From Nymphaea colorata (Eukaryota; Streptophyta; Magnoliopsida; Nymphaeales; Nymphaeaceae), in assembly GCF_008831285.2 (NCBI RefSeq), contig NC_045139.1:23790412-23854411 (forward strand): a DNA stretch of 64,000 bases, read 5' to 3'. Below the pieces are notes generated by a model, which was not told the origin of the DNA, did not search any database, and worked only from the letters and a program-made list of their open reading frames with translations. Shown here piece by piece: positions 23,973-36,400 of the stretch. Numbering within the stretch: the first letter of the stretch is position 1; each line of letters begins with the position of its first letter. Position numbers and translations under genes: made by a program.

Positions 23973-25190
23973 ATTGGGAGGCGAGGGACGGGAGAACCCA
24001 GCGCGATTTTTTTTTTTTCCCTTTTAACCAGTGGGTCTATGAATGTAAATTGAGTTCATGTAAATTGAGTTCAATGACTATAATACCCCTGTTCAAAATA
24101 TGGGTTTGGATCCAAACTTATTAGATTTGGATTTTCAACTGAGGTAGATAAATTTGAAGAACTTAGGCGCAATTCTTTGGCTTGAGAGTGACTAAGAGAG
24201 CCATTTTTCACTGGATTTTATCGGTCCGGATGATGAGCGACGCCGGACCGAACCAAGATCAAGTCGACGGGGAATTATAATCTTCTAGAGAAAACAATTG
24301 GCAACAAAGTCTTGGGTCCTTTTTAATGTTTTTTTCAAAGAGAAGACGTGTGCAATTTTCATTAGAATATTCAGACCGAACAATCCAAGTGTTCACTCTT
24401 CCTGACAAAACATAGCATTTGAGCGAGTGCTTTAATACTTAACGGAGTCCTCCAATCTACTGTTTAATTGAGTTTTCGTTGAAGAGAGAACGCTCAAAGC
24501 CTTTTAGTTCAAGTGGAAAGCGTATACGCACCACCCTGTGTATAAACTTTCGGTATGGTGGATATCGAATGACCAAAATGCCCTTGATCTGATATATATA
24601 TATATATTAAAGATAGATAAAATGTTCGAAAATCCCCTTTGGGCACATGCGTTGTAGGGAAAGGTTTGGTCGAAGGCCAAGACATGCCCACTCTTGTCAA
24701 CCCCCTTACCAAGGGGAGGGCACCGCATGGGTCGTGGCCCTACCTTAAATTTTTATTTATATAAAAAAATATATGTAAATTTTACTTGTTTTACATGAAA
24801 ATTTTAAAAAATGATATTTTAGCTCTGTCACAATTTAGAAACTTTAATTCGACCCTTTTTATGAAAAAATTTTAGCTTTTCCCTATAATTATGACTAATA
24901 TGATTCTATTTATTTTCCTGCTACTGATATACAGAAGAGACAGTAGGACGTGGTGAGCACAAGGTGTGCTCCATATTTATTAAGATGCACACCGACACGT
25001 TGCCTCAACCCTCAACTCTTCAACTATCAGCCTCCCCACCTCAACCTTTCCTTTTTTATTCTTAATTTGCGCCATCAGAAATGGTTGCCGGTGTTCAGCC
25101 TACTCTTCTCTGTGTGTGTATATACACACATGAATGTGAGAGAGAGAGTGTGTATATACACATGAATGTGGCCCGTGGGAGATAGAAATT
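23973..25190. other. No recognisable gene
   Basis: Upstream DNA of the LEA_2 gene, then AT-rich sequence with a short TA run near 24594-24608 and a GAGAG/TGTGTATATACAC repeat near 25110-25160. Confidence 0.5.
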
Positions 25191-25194
25191 TGAG

Positions 25195-25355
25195 AGAGAG
25201 ATTCTTGAGGGGGTTGGCGCAAGATGAGACGATTACAAAGGAACGCGCCTTGCTCAAAACTGATGATTCTTGCAAAGGATTGGCTTCAACCAGTCGGCTA
25301 TAATCTTAGTAATCAACTTGTAGATATTATTGCATAATGCAATCTGTCTAAACTC
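25195..25355 (-). pseudogene. L1-type LINE reverse transcriptase scrap
   Basis: The minus strand gives FRQIALCNNIYKLITKI and then ADWLKPIL, matching the conserved FRPISLCN-IYK-ISK-LANRLK block of plant L1 reverse transcriptases. After a frameshift near 25260 the homology goes on (QGAFLCNRLI, compare QGAF--RLI). Only about 50 codons remain, with no LINE end. Confidence 0.6.
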
Positions 25356-25719
25356 TAAAGTCAGTAGCACACGTTTTCTTTGGGATGAGCACGAGATATT
25401 AGACCGATTTATTTTCCTCACCAGCAGGATATTCAGCATTAAGCTATTGAATTAGTGCTCCTTCCAACCAAAATTTCTACCTCCATCTCGTATCACCCAG
25501 CAGGCCAGCTCTAACTGAGGTCATCCATATAAAGCAATGGATGATTGAGAAAAACAAAGGAAAAAAGTATGAATTAATACTAAATAATGAAAATAACCAT
25601 CACATTTTTTTCCTAATGTCTATCATGTTGGATCAAACGGCGACAATTAGATTGTTAGGTAACTTTGAAAGTCATAATCACCATTCAATTTCTCTCTCTC
25701 TCTCTCTCTTTCTTTCTTT

Positions 25720-25720
<1 letters not shown>

Positions 25721-25793
<73 letters not shown>
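25721..25793. repeat. (AT)n microsatellite next to a (TC)n run
   Basis: About 70 bp of almost pure AT, preceded by CT repeats at 25691-25712. ORFs rich in YIYI are artefacts of it. Confidence 0.98.
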
Positions 25794-25799
<6 letters not shown>

Positions 25800-26547
25800 A
25801 GAAAGAAAGAACAAACGAAAAAGAGGAGCAAGAGAATTGAATTTGAGACATGCATCCTTTTGGGGACTAAGCTTGTGCATCCAGCTGAGTAGCTGGTACC
25901 TGGGCTCGAAAATTGGGGGTTGTGTCAGCTTAATAATTATCAGGCCAGCCTAGGTAGGCCGACTAAGTCGGGTAACTTATATTTAATATTATTTTATAAT
26001 TTTTTGATATATAATTATTTATATCTTATTATGATTAATTATATTTATATATTATTTGTATTAAAATATAATTTTTTAAATGTTAATCGATTCGGTGGGA
26101 CCCATGCCCAGCCTGTTACGGAGACCTCTTAAACACGTGACGGAAGTGCCTACCAGAAAAAAAGCGTGGTGGGAGCCACAAAGACGAGAGTGCATGAATC
26201 AACTTCTACGTGTGACGCGGGCATGTTGATAAAGCCCAATTCACTTCACAAAGGTCAAATTGTAGGGGGCCTTTTTCAAAGTATAACTAACCCCCCTTTT
26301 CATTTAATTCAATTAATGACTAGATAAGATGTTATCTCCCACAAAATCCAAAAGCTTAGATTATATAATTTTTAGTTCTTATAAAATTCTATTTGGCAGG
26401 TGAATAAACTCATGGCTCAATCCCAATGGTTTAACTCAAACAATCTTATTTCATTAAGTTGGCAGCTTAGCTTTAGCTGAGGTACGTCGAGCAGGCGGCA
26501 GCAACAGCTTGGGGGTATTGCGAGCTAGAAGTGGAAATCCATATAAT
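25800..26547. other. No recognisable gene
   Basis: AT-rich non-coding DNA. Confidence 0.5.
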
Positions 26548-26987
26548 TAGGAATGTCAATGGATCAATTTGAACTAAATATATTTTTAACCATGCCTGTT
26601 TTTTTTTTTGGATATTTATATAATCAGATTCAAATACTAATGAAAAAAAAAGTTATATCTGAATCTGAATTTGAAATTTGATTTTACAATCAAGATCCGA
26701 TTAGAATCTGATTTTTACATTCATATATGAATCAGAATCTAAATTTTGAAAAGAATCTGAACAAATTTTCAAAATGTAATAGCATCGGATGTAGGATATT
26801 TATCTAAACTAAATCCGATCAGATATTTATGTGTATTCAATTCAGAATGTGAATCTGATCAAGGTCATTTCTTAAATCGGAATCTGATATGATTTCTTAA
26901 TCACACAATATTTCTTTTTTCATGTCCAATTTTTCTATAAGGGTTCGGTTGGATTTTCGATTCAAAACGAATATACTGACATCTCTA
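26548..26987. mobile_element. hAT-like non-autonomous element, family M1, second copy (about 440 bp)
   Basis: It starts TAGGAATGTCAAT and ends TGACATCTCTA. It aligns along its length, same orientation, with 14651-15088, including the ATATTTATGT-ATTC and TGAATCTGAT blocks. The flanks (CATATAAT left, TATATAAT overlapping the right end) suggest an 8-bp duplication with one change, less clear than in the first copy. More diverged, hence probably older. Confidence 0.72.
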
Positions 26988-29900
26988 TATAATAATAATC
27001 ATAAAAGAAGCCCAACTCAAAGGAACATCACCCTAGGTTCGGTCGTGGCATCCCATATCGAAAACTTGCTTGTTCATCGGCTGTTGCCCACATAAGCGTG
27101 CATGTAGCTCTGCTACTATGGACTAGTGTGCGCCACTGCCCACAGCAGCCCTTGAAAATTTTTATTATAACCCATACTACACCCCGGTCAATGCTTTATA
27201 GGAATCTAAGTGAAAACCCTTCAACCAAAATTTCCTGACTCTACATTATAACGCATTATATATCTAAAATTTTATTGCTCCGACAGTCTAACCGGTTACG
27301 TATCCACACTCATAGACAAGGCTCTCGCCTCAAGATTAGCTTCTCCAGTATCATGAAAATGTTCCACCACATGCCAACATATACCAAAGTTGTGAATTAC
27401 AGGCATCACATCCCGATGATTAAGTTATAATATATGAAAATGCATATCTTTTTTTGGTGGGGAGGGAACATTAGAAAGTCAACAATGAATTCGGGTATTT
27501 GAGGGAGCAAAATAATGGCCGGCGCATCGACCAACTGCATCCATTAATAAGAGCAGGTAGCGTGCTTGGAAGGATATCCACACGGAATTGACTTGGAACG
27601 ACCACCAAGATGATGTATTTTAATGTTGCGGCTTCTTCGAAAGATGGCGATCTGTGAGCACATTTAACTAAGGAAAGGACTTTGAAATTGATTGTGGGCA
27701 GAACTCTTAAATATTTTGGTGAATGGGATGGCAGAAGGAATTGAAAGACTCTTTGTAAGCCATTAGTCATGGGCAACAGCACATGCTCTTATTTTTTAAT
27801 TGTTTTAGGTATATCTTTTTTGAATAAATATATTTTTCCTTTTCTCCTTAAATTTTTAATTGAAAGTCCAGTCGGTGAGGAGGTATGTAGTTGGAACTTG
27901 TAAGCGGCCTTAGCCAGTGTCATTGGAACTCCATGTCCAACTAAAAAGTTCCACGTGTTATTTTTTATTTCCTATAATATTTTAAAGAGTTTTTGTCTTT
28001 ACAATTTTTATGTATATTATTTATTTGTTTAAGAATACATTTTTTATTTCTTTTTTTGTTGTCAATTGGCAACCAATTCAGCTGAATCCTCGATTGAACC
28101 GACTCAATGAATTAATTTGTTGTTTGGCCAATTCGATTTCAAAAATGACTTCTGAAGGTAATTGGTCGGGTTGATAGGCCGATGAAAGTTTGATAATTAG
28201 TTTAATTTCAGTAGGTGTTACTTTTCTATGTTGCAAATGGTGACAAACACTACTCTCAACTTGAAGAAAGTAACTATGAGTTCACCTATCTCGCAAAATA
28301 GCTTTTGATCATGAAAGCAAGGGGAAAAATGAGAAGGTTCAGCCTCTTCGAAGCATCTCACCAAAGCCAAATTTTATAACCCTAGACCCAACCACCATAG
28401 GCCTTGTCCCGCGCCCGATAAGAAGTAACTGCGATTCAGCTTGTGTTGGAAGAGTACCACAAAAAATTAATGCCCTTGAGATTAACAATCTCTGACTTGT
28501 TTGATCTAAATATTCCAAGCTTATTATAGATGTGTTCTGCGAAGTAGAGTTGACAAAAGCGTCAACCTTTCAACTGAAGTAGATTGCAACAAAATAATGT
28601 GCTTTGTGTACCTACAAGTTATAACACCATCGATTCTTTTGAGTGCTGAGTGTCATAAAAGACTAAAATTATGTTGTTGCAACTGGCAATTCAAAGGTTG
28701 ACTGTGTAGAAGACGTGTATGCTGTTATACCTTTATTTAATGACTATCAAACACATGTACATCATTCTATTTGCCTAAAGCAATACCTTTTTTTTCTTTT
28801 GCCATTCAGATGGCAGTTCAAACATACTTCTAACGCAAGTCCAGGCATTAAGAGAAGTCGAAATTTTGACTATGTGATTGTTCTAGAAGGAGAAAGCGAA
28901 TATGTGGGAGCTGGTCTTTGTCTGTACCAAGTGCCTACATAATCCACCTGACAAAAGATTTTTCAAATCCAAATTCATGTTTGACTAGCTAACTGCAGAT
29001 GATATTTTCATGCCGTCATATTTGACTTCAATTGAATTCTAAACTTTGTTAATTTAGTCTTGGCCTATAATTCACAGTTTCCCAAATTCAAACCATCTAG
29101 AGATTAGAAATTAATTTCCTTAGAGAACACATTTAATTGAAATTATAGTAAGTTTGGTGGTTAGATGAATCCAAACATAAACAATTCTAGCAACACATCC
29201 TTTGAGAAAAACTGCATCTAAAACTCAAGGTATCTGGTCCCCTTGTCATGCTCTTAAAGGTTTCATATTGGTTTGAATCGCATCCGATCCCGCCTACTGT
29301 ATAGGGAGAAAGCATCGTATATACATGTATTTGCACAAAAAAGTTTGTGCAGTAACACTCTAGGAATCAACTTTGCATTGTAACCATATTGCTGCAGCCT
29401 TCCTGATTAAAAAATTGCAGATTGTTCTTGGTCGATTTATGTACATGTCCATAATCGAAGATTTTTCATGATGAAACAGTCTTTGTTTCTTACCATCAGT
29501 TAATTTATTGTTGCAAACTAAACATCCCAATGAACATCATAAAGTATACCTTTAGCTCTTAAGTTATTGAGATGCCATTTTTGTGACTAGAAGATCATAA
29601 GGGACCGTTCTAAATCAGATTGGTGCTGCCTTTGAGATTTACCAAGCCCACACAAACCTTTTTAGAACCCTTTGCTCCAGGGTTCAAGACTGCTTAGACA
29701 CTGAGTGCTTCTATTAATGCATTGGGCGAGTAGGAGAAGTATTTCAAATTCATCTTACTATCCAAGAGAGGCCAAGCTCCCACACTTTCTCTCATCCCCC
29801 CAAGGTACCAAACATGCTTTCTGTACCTTGAAGTGGCACCTTTTTATACTTCAACTTGCATATCAGTGTTTTTTTTTTTGTGGCATACAAAGTCAATTTT

Positions 29901-32900
29901 CTGTGGGTTTGAAACATAGATTGGCCACTTACCACCATCTTCTCATGGGTTGTCCCAACCCTTTTAGGATACATGCACTAAGTACATTAACAAGAAGGCC
30001 ATGATGATGATACTTAATTTCTGCCGCTGCTTCTTACTTATGCCAATCTCTTGCTCTAACATCACCCATTTATAAAGAGTTCTTTTCATGCTAGACCTCA
30101 TCACATACGCGTATATTCAAAATAAGTTTTTCATTTTACAGTATTTCAAAACAAACTATTCAATAACTTCCAAAATTAAGGACTTCCAAGAGCACGTCGG
30201 AGTTCTGTCAGTGATCGAAAATACACCTAAAGCTTTTTAGGTTGCCACAAAAGAACTTAATTAGTTTAAATGTAGCCGAATTAAATCTCTAACTAATAGG
30301 ATACTTTAATAGTTTTACCCCCCAACCCTTGTGAGAGCAGTTTTAAATATTGGCGTTATTGCCATGAGCCAAAAAACAAACACCGCAGATGAAAAGGGTC
30401 CTCTCAATGTTACCACTTGAGATGATTAGTTTTCGGAAATTAGTTTCCTTGGAATGAGTTTCCAAATCAATAAAATTATTTTTTAATCATCTTAGGATAT
30501 AGAAAACCAATTTTTTTAGCACCAATCGGAGGACTTGCAGCAAGCGAAGTGGTGGAGCCACATATAAGAGAGGCGGAGGCAAATGCCCCCAAACTTGTTG
30601 AAAACTAAATATGTCAAATGCTAGATATGGCTTGATAGCTAAACTAAATTAAAAATCTACCCTTGAAATCACCAAAAATGCTGTTAAGGCATCATAAATC
30701 ATTGTTGTATCATAAAACGTGACTTCGAGGTTCATGCCTTAGGGATGATCAGATGGCCTTGGTGGCTGTCTCTTCTTTCTTTTTCAACCATACAAAGCCA
30801 ATTCGAACGATATACTTTCACAACTTCTCACAATTCCATGGGGAAAGTGTCGCCCTCTCCTGCTTCTCGTCTCTTTCTCACAAAGAGAGCATGGGAGGCG
30901 TGAAAAAGATAGTAAAAGAATTCACAATCGTCGGATCGCACAGTCAGACGGATGCAATTAATGTGCTTAGGGACTTTGGTCACCATTCATATCTATGTGT
31001 GTGTGAAATTCTAGATATTGCGACATAGCTAAAAATTAAAAATCTTTCTCTGAAATCACCATAATATTTTGCTAAAAGTACTATGAACCATTATTACACC
31101 ATAAATTGTTGCTAATGCTTCTATTGTGATTGTTTTTTTAATAACGGACTTTTCATTTTTAGTCATTTCAAAATATCCAGTATAAGGCAGATTTACAAGA
31201 AATAAATCTCACGCCCTTCCTTTTCAATCTCCGCTGCGAAGAATTCCATTGTATAAGATAAGAGCCATATTGTAATATTGCTTTGCTGAAGACTTTTTGC
31301 ACTAAAAGACCGTCAGCCGCCGTGCCAAATTGAAAAAGGTGCCTGTCGGGACAAACACAGTTACGGAGGAAGACCACGTAATAGCCTCTTCTTCAAGGCC
31401 AGGAACTGATTTCTGTTCGTAGGCTATGGTTGGCTTACGCGGAAAATATGGGAGGACCTTAGTGGATAGCTTTGAAGCAAACCGTGAATTCCTTCTTCTT
31501 TTCTTCTGCTTTCTCTATTTTTTTTATTCCTCCCACGTTTTTGTTGCCGCAACGCTAAGATCTTCTTCAATAAAACCCTAAGGGGTAGTTTGACTCTTGA
31601 ATTCACCTTAAAATTAAGACAGATTTATGAAATCATTGAACAAATGTATTTTGAATCTACCTCAATTTCAAGGTAGATTTATGAAACACTGTCACGTGTT
31701 GTTTTTAATGCCAAACAGCAGCTGAAGGTCCTCAGCTCAAGAGACTCAACCACCTTTGGGAAGACGGATGCTCATCCAAATAGGAGGAGAAATAGTGGCA
31801 GCTTGAGCGTCACAGCTTAAGAATTACCTAACAAGTGTCTGGTCTGTACCAAGATTCAGTTGACTTGAGAATAAACAGTCAAAAGAGTTGCGAAGGTTCT
31901 CTCTCAGCCGCTGAGCTGCCTCCACGATGAGTAATCAAGCAGCGCATCCCGCTTCCGTTATGGAGCTGGTTTTCCTGAAATGTTCGGGACCTAAATGAAC
32001 GTGACAAGCAGTTATTCTTATTTAATTGGATCAAGAAAACTTGTTGCAAGTACTGGCTTGAATGGAAACTTTGCTCCAGTTTTGATCCCTTACTTGAATT
32101 GAATGGTGACAGGCTAAGCACGATTCCATATTCACATTATCCACACCGTTCAAGCTACCTCACACAGTTTAAAGCGAAAGCATGGTGGATACTAAGGAGT
32201 CTTAGTCGGTTGATATCAAAAGAAGTTTGTCTCATCAGGTTGCTGGCAAATGAGCCACTTGGCGTGCTCCTTCACAAGGTTCATTCCATCAACCAATGCT
32301 TATAACATGGAGATTTTGGTTTATCATGCTCCTTCATGTAACCGCACCATGCAGCAATTAGACGTAGTATTATGGATGACTCCTCAACCCATTACGTTTT
32401 AATAAATGTTCCCCATTTTGTCCCCAGATGAAAAAGTCCTATACAGTATATTTTAGGTGTCTTGAAAATCTTCCTTTTGGTATGATTCATGAAGGGAATC
32501 GCTGACTGGAAGTTTAAATTTTGCTAGCATATTCACACCACGTTACTATATTTTCATAGCAACCACATTTTCACCATGGAGAACACGGCCATCCATTTAC
32601 CTTTATTATAATAAAAAACAGCTTGAGAACCAAGATGAACTCACAGCATTTACCGTCGTCCCAAGCCTAGGAGAATGGATAAACCACTGAAGAGCTATAC
32701 TGGAGGATGAAACCATAGAGCGGAGAAGTCACAGGCTTGAATACCGCCGGAAATTTCTTTCCATGGACCTGCTCTGGAAGCATATGTGACCCTTTCTACT
32801 CGGTCTTGTTTGAATTAGGGTTCCATCGGGTTTGTCTGGACATGTTCCCCTGTAAGCTTCTTGCAGATCTTCCTGTAGTCATTCCCATTTTTTGGCAAAG

Positions 32901-33436
32901 AAAAAAAAGTTCTTATGCAGTAAAATATCTTTCCACAGCTGCAAACAGAAAAAGATTACTGTACAGAAGTAAAAAAAAAAAAATCAGAAAGAAATAGAAA
33001 TCAAACGCCTAATGGGTCGAAAAAAACTTTTCTCCACGAACTACTTTTGCATGATAACACTTTTTAATCTACATCAGTTGTAATAATCTTAAGAGATTAC
33101 AGATCTTTCTTGGCCCCTTTGACATATGAAGCAGTCCCTCAACACACACGAAGCAATTCTTAAAGACTTCCCATAGGATCTTGGAATTTGAAGAGAATTT
33201 CGCCACAGCACCCTTGCAAATATCCATTGGGCTCAAAAGGTGGCTCTTGCAGAAGGCAAATAAAGGCAGAAAATGTACTAACGTTCTAAACAATGTTTGC
33301 TTGCAGTCACTGCTTTCTATTCTACATCAAGGTAGAAAAAAAATGATAAAGGATGAAATCTATGCAATACTGCTACTAGAGCTACAAAACTTGAGTAGCC
33401 ATCCAAACCTCTTCAAAGGGAACTCAAATTCACCAG
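26988..33436. other. Gene-poor stretch; 3' flank of RPN2 at its right end
   Basis: No supported gene in about 6.4 kb. ORFs of 60-103 codons occur (for example 27471-27782 minus, 30753-31028 plus) but match no family I recognise and lack neighbours or splice partners. The last few hundred bases should contain the 3' untranslated region of RPN2. Confidence 0.5.
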
Positions 33437-36400
33437 TCACGCTGATTTAAGTTTTGCAGATGTGGAAGCCATGTGAGACAGTGTCCTGTGGCCCACAAAG
33501 ACCAGGAAGACAGCCAAAACACCAAGAACTTTCAGCGTTGTGAATAGATCAAGCTGTACCAACACAAAGAGAAAGGAAAAAAAAAACTAATAAGATCTCC
33601 AAGTGGAAAAGAATGATAAGAGATCTACAAAAACATGGCTGTAAAATATGGATCCACATTAGCTTCAGAAACATCTAGGTTTAGAACCAACTCCACACTA
33701 AGATGGTGCCCCGACTAAATGTAACGAGTGTGTGACTGCAGGTACTGGGGACAGACATGAAATGTTAATAAAGAAACAACCCTTTACCATGCAATGAACC
33801 TTCCTGATCTAATCAGTAAAGAAACCCAAACTCCTGAACAGAAGATCATGTTAACACTAATGGATCCAGAAAGTTGACAGCTGAAAACTCGAAACAGGAC
33901 ATGCTGCATTATGTAGTTAAAAGTGCTTGGCAGACCAAGTGGCAGACACCAAAAAAAGGCCAATGCAGGCCTAGAAAGAGATCGAGTGGCAGTGTGGCAC
34001 CTCTCCAGTGATTTTCGACACAAAAAAGGAGAAGAGTTAGAAGCACTGAGAAGAGAAAGAGATGAACTGCCATTCAACACAAAGAAGGAGAAAAGATTGA
34101 CTGAAAGAAGAAGAAAGAGAGTAAGACCCCCCAACCTCAATGACAGAAGTAGAAAAAGAGTAAGAGCCCCAACCTCAACCAAGAAGCAGAAGATAGAAGA
34201 AATTTTTTTACATTTTTAAAGTTCACAACAAAAAGTATAATTTCTTTTGTTTGGGCAGCCTAGGTGGCTGACTGTCCACCTGCATAGACCCGCTTCACAA
34301 CATAAAGTGTGAGATGCAACATGTTCTACATGGTTCCAAGGGAAAAGAAGAGATGAGGGGAAGAGAGAGAGAGATGCACACTTAAATTCAAACCACTTTA
34401 TGTTAGGGCTGACTATGCAAGACAGACCCATACCACTCCATGTCAGGCCTTTTCATGCCAGATATACATCCTTACCATCCATTAAAAGCAAATGAAGATT
34501 AATGTACACTAACTGTATCTTGTAAGTTCGAATTTGAAGCTTAATACATATTTCTAATGCAATATCACACAGGTGGAAGTATGGCTGCAGCATTTTTCAA
34601 AAACACATGGGTGGCAGTGACACACCTCCACCCTGATTGATGTTGACTCAGGTGCAACAACTGTTTCAAAGGATCAATGTGACTCAATTCTCTAACTTTT
34701 TGTCTTGAATGAACATGACTGAATGTAACAGGATGGATTGGCCAATCTCTGAAACTGAAAGTACATCTGAATATTTTGCAGACTTGAAAACTAAAATGAA
34801 ACTAGCAATTTCTAAAGGTTCCCATACATAAAGTTGACAAAAAAAAAAAAAAAACAGCATCAAAATCGCAAGGGTAAGAACCTTAATCCAGAAAAGCAGA
34901 TACAGTGAGAGAACAGCTGCAATGCCAGCATGGAATAGGATGGCAAAAGATGCAGGTACTGTTGATGAAGGAAAGTTCTTCAAATTGACTCCCAGACGAA
35001 GTAACTGAAACAGCCACATCAGATGATGATAAAATAAGCTTGCACTCCATTTGTATAAATATATCAGTAGGAACTCTAAAAAGGTGTAGTACAAGCCTTT
35101 CCAAACCCATTAACTAAGGTCCCATTTCAATACCATGTCCAGCGTTGTATCAGATGCTAGAAACAGCCAGACATAAAGCATCAGTTTTAAGGGAAATTTC
35201 ATGTGAAGCATCTTTAAAGACCTATTAACATTTGCCAGTAATTGTGCCACACACTTACAAGCTCAATCATCAGTGGAACTTGCCAGCCTAAAATCCAGCT
35301 TGGAGAAGGCTAAATTAATCTAATCGCAGAGTCTTAGCCCCACTCAATTATGCTTCTAAATGACAAAGTCATCAAGACCCATCAGCAAATTAGCAAACCC
35401 ACTCCTATTCCAGGCCTTCAATACATGCACCAAAGGCAAGGTCGAAAAAAAAAGTTTCCACTATGTCCAAAATATCAGTTTTGAATCTATCACAGGTCCA
35501 AATACTTCTGAAGTTCTGAGATTTTCAAAAGAAAGAAAATTTGTTCAAACACTACAATTTTGGACATTTATAACAATTTTGATATGAAGACAAGAATCAC
35601 TAGCAGTTAAAAATAGAAACCTAATAGAAAGTAGAAACGGTGTCAAAGAATAACAATTGCCCACCTTTTGACGATCAAAACGAAAAGTGAACAATCATTT
35701 CAGTAAGCATGACATGTGAATAATTTTGCAAGGATGTATGACAGATAAAGGATAAAGATGTGAAGAGGAAATAATCATGAAGAAAAGAATATACCAAAAC
35801 ATATAAAGTAAATGAAGAAAAGATAAAATTCAACAAAGAAAGTAGCATAGAAAGCTAAAATGCAATATTACCCCAATTAGGAATCCAAAAAGTGGAAGCA
35901 AAGTAAAACCCAAAAATGCAAGGGAAAGCTCTTTGGGAGGACGCCTCTCTGGTGTTCTGAAGATATGTGCTATCTCAGGTCTAGGACCAAATCTCAAGTA
36001 AATGTCAACAGGCTGAGGAGGGGGTCGAGCTGCCTTCTCTGGAGCATCAGGTAAATCTAAATCCAGGTGGCCAAGAGCCTGTAAAAACGAGTTCTCCTGC
36101 ATAATAAGAATGCAGAGGTTAACGTGCCATTGATACACCCAAATACATGAAGTGTATAAATACCACCATACTTACCATCACAGAATCACCTATGGTGAGT
36201 TCAAGGTCATATTTTCCAGAGAGATAGTAAAGCTTCTCAACAAGACCAAGGAAGTCCTATAAACAGCCAAAAGGGAAAAACAAAACAAAATGAGAGTTTA
36301 TCAGCATCCATGCAGAAAGCAAGTAAAAAGCACCGCTACCCTCAAACCTTGTGATGTACCTCTGCTATACTGCTACTTTTATATCTTACGATATGAAGAA

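Noticed and set aside
23351-24124. 257-codon plus-strand ORF
   Set aside because: It is antisense to the LEA_2 gene, its composition follows the GC-rich gene, and it has no recognisable domain.
27471-27782. 103-codon minus-strand ORF
   Set aside because: Open but with no family I recognise, no neighbouring exon and no other sign of a gene.
30753-31028. 91-codon plus-strand ORF
   Set aside because: No recognised domain. Composition and context are those of the surrounding non-coding DNA.
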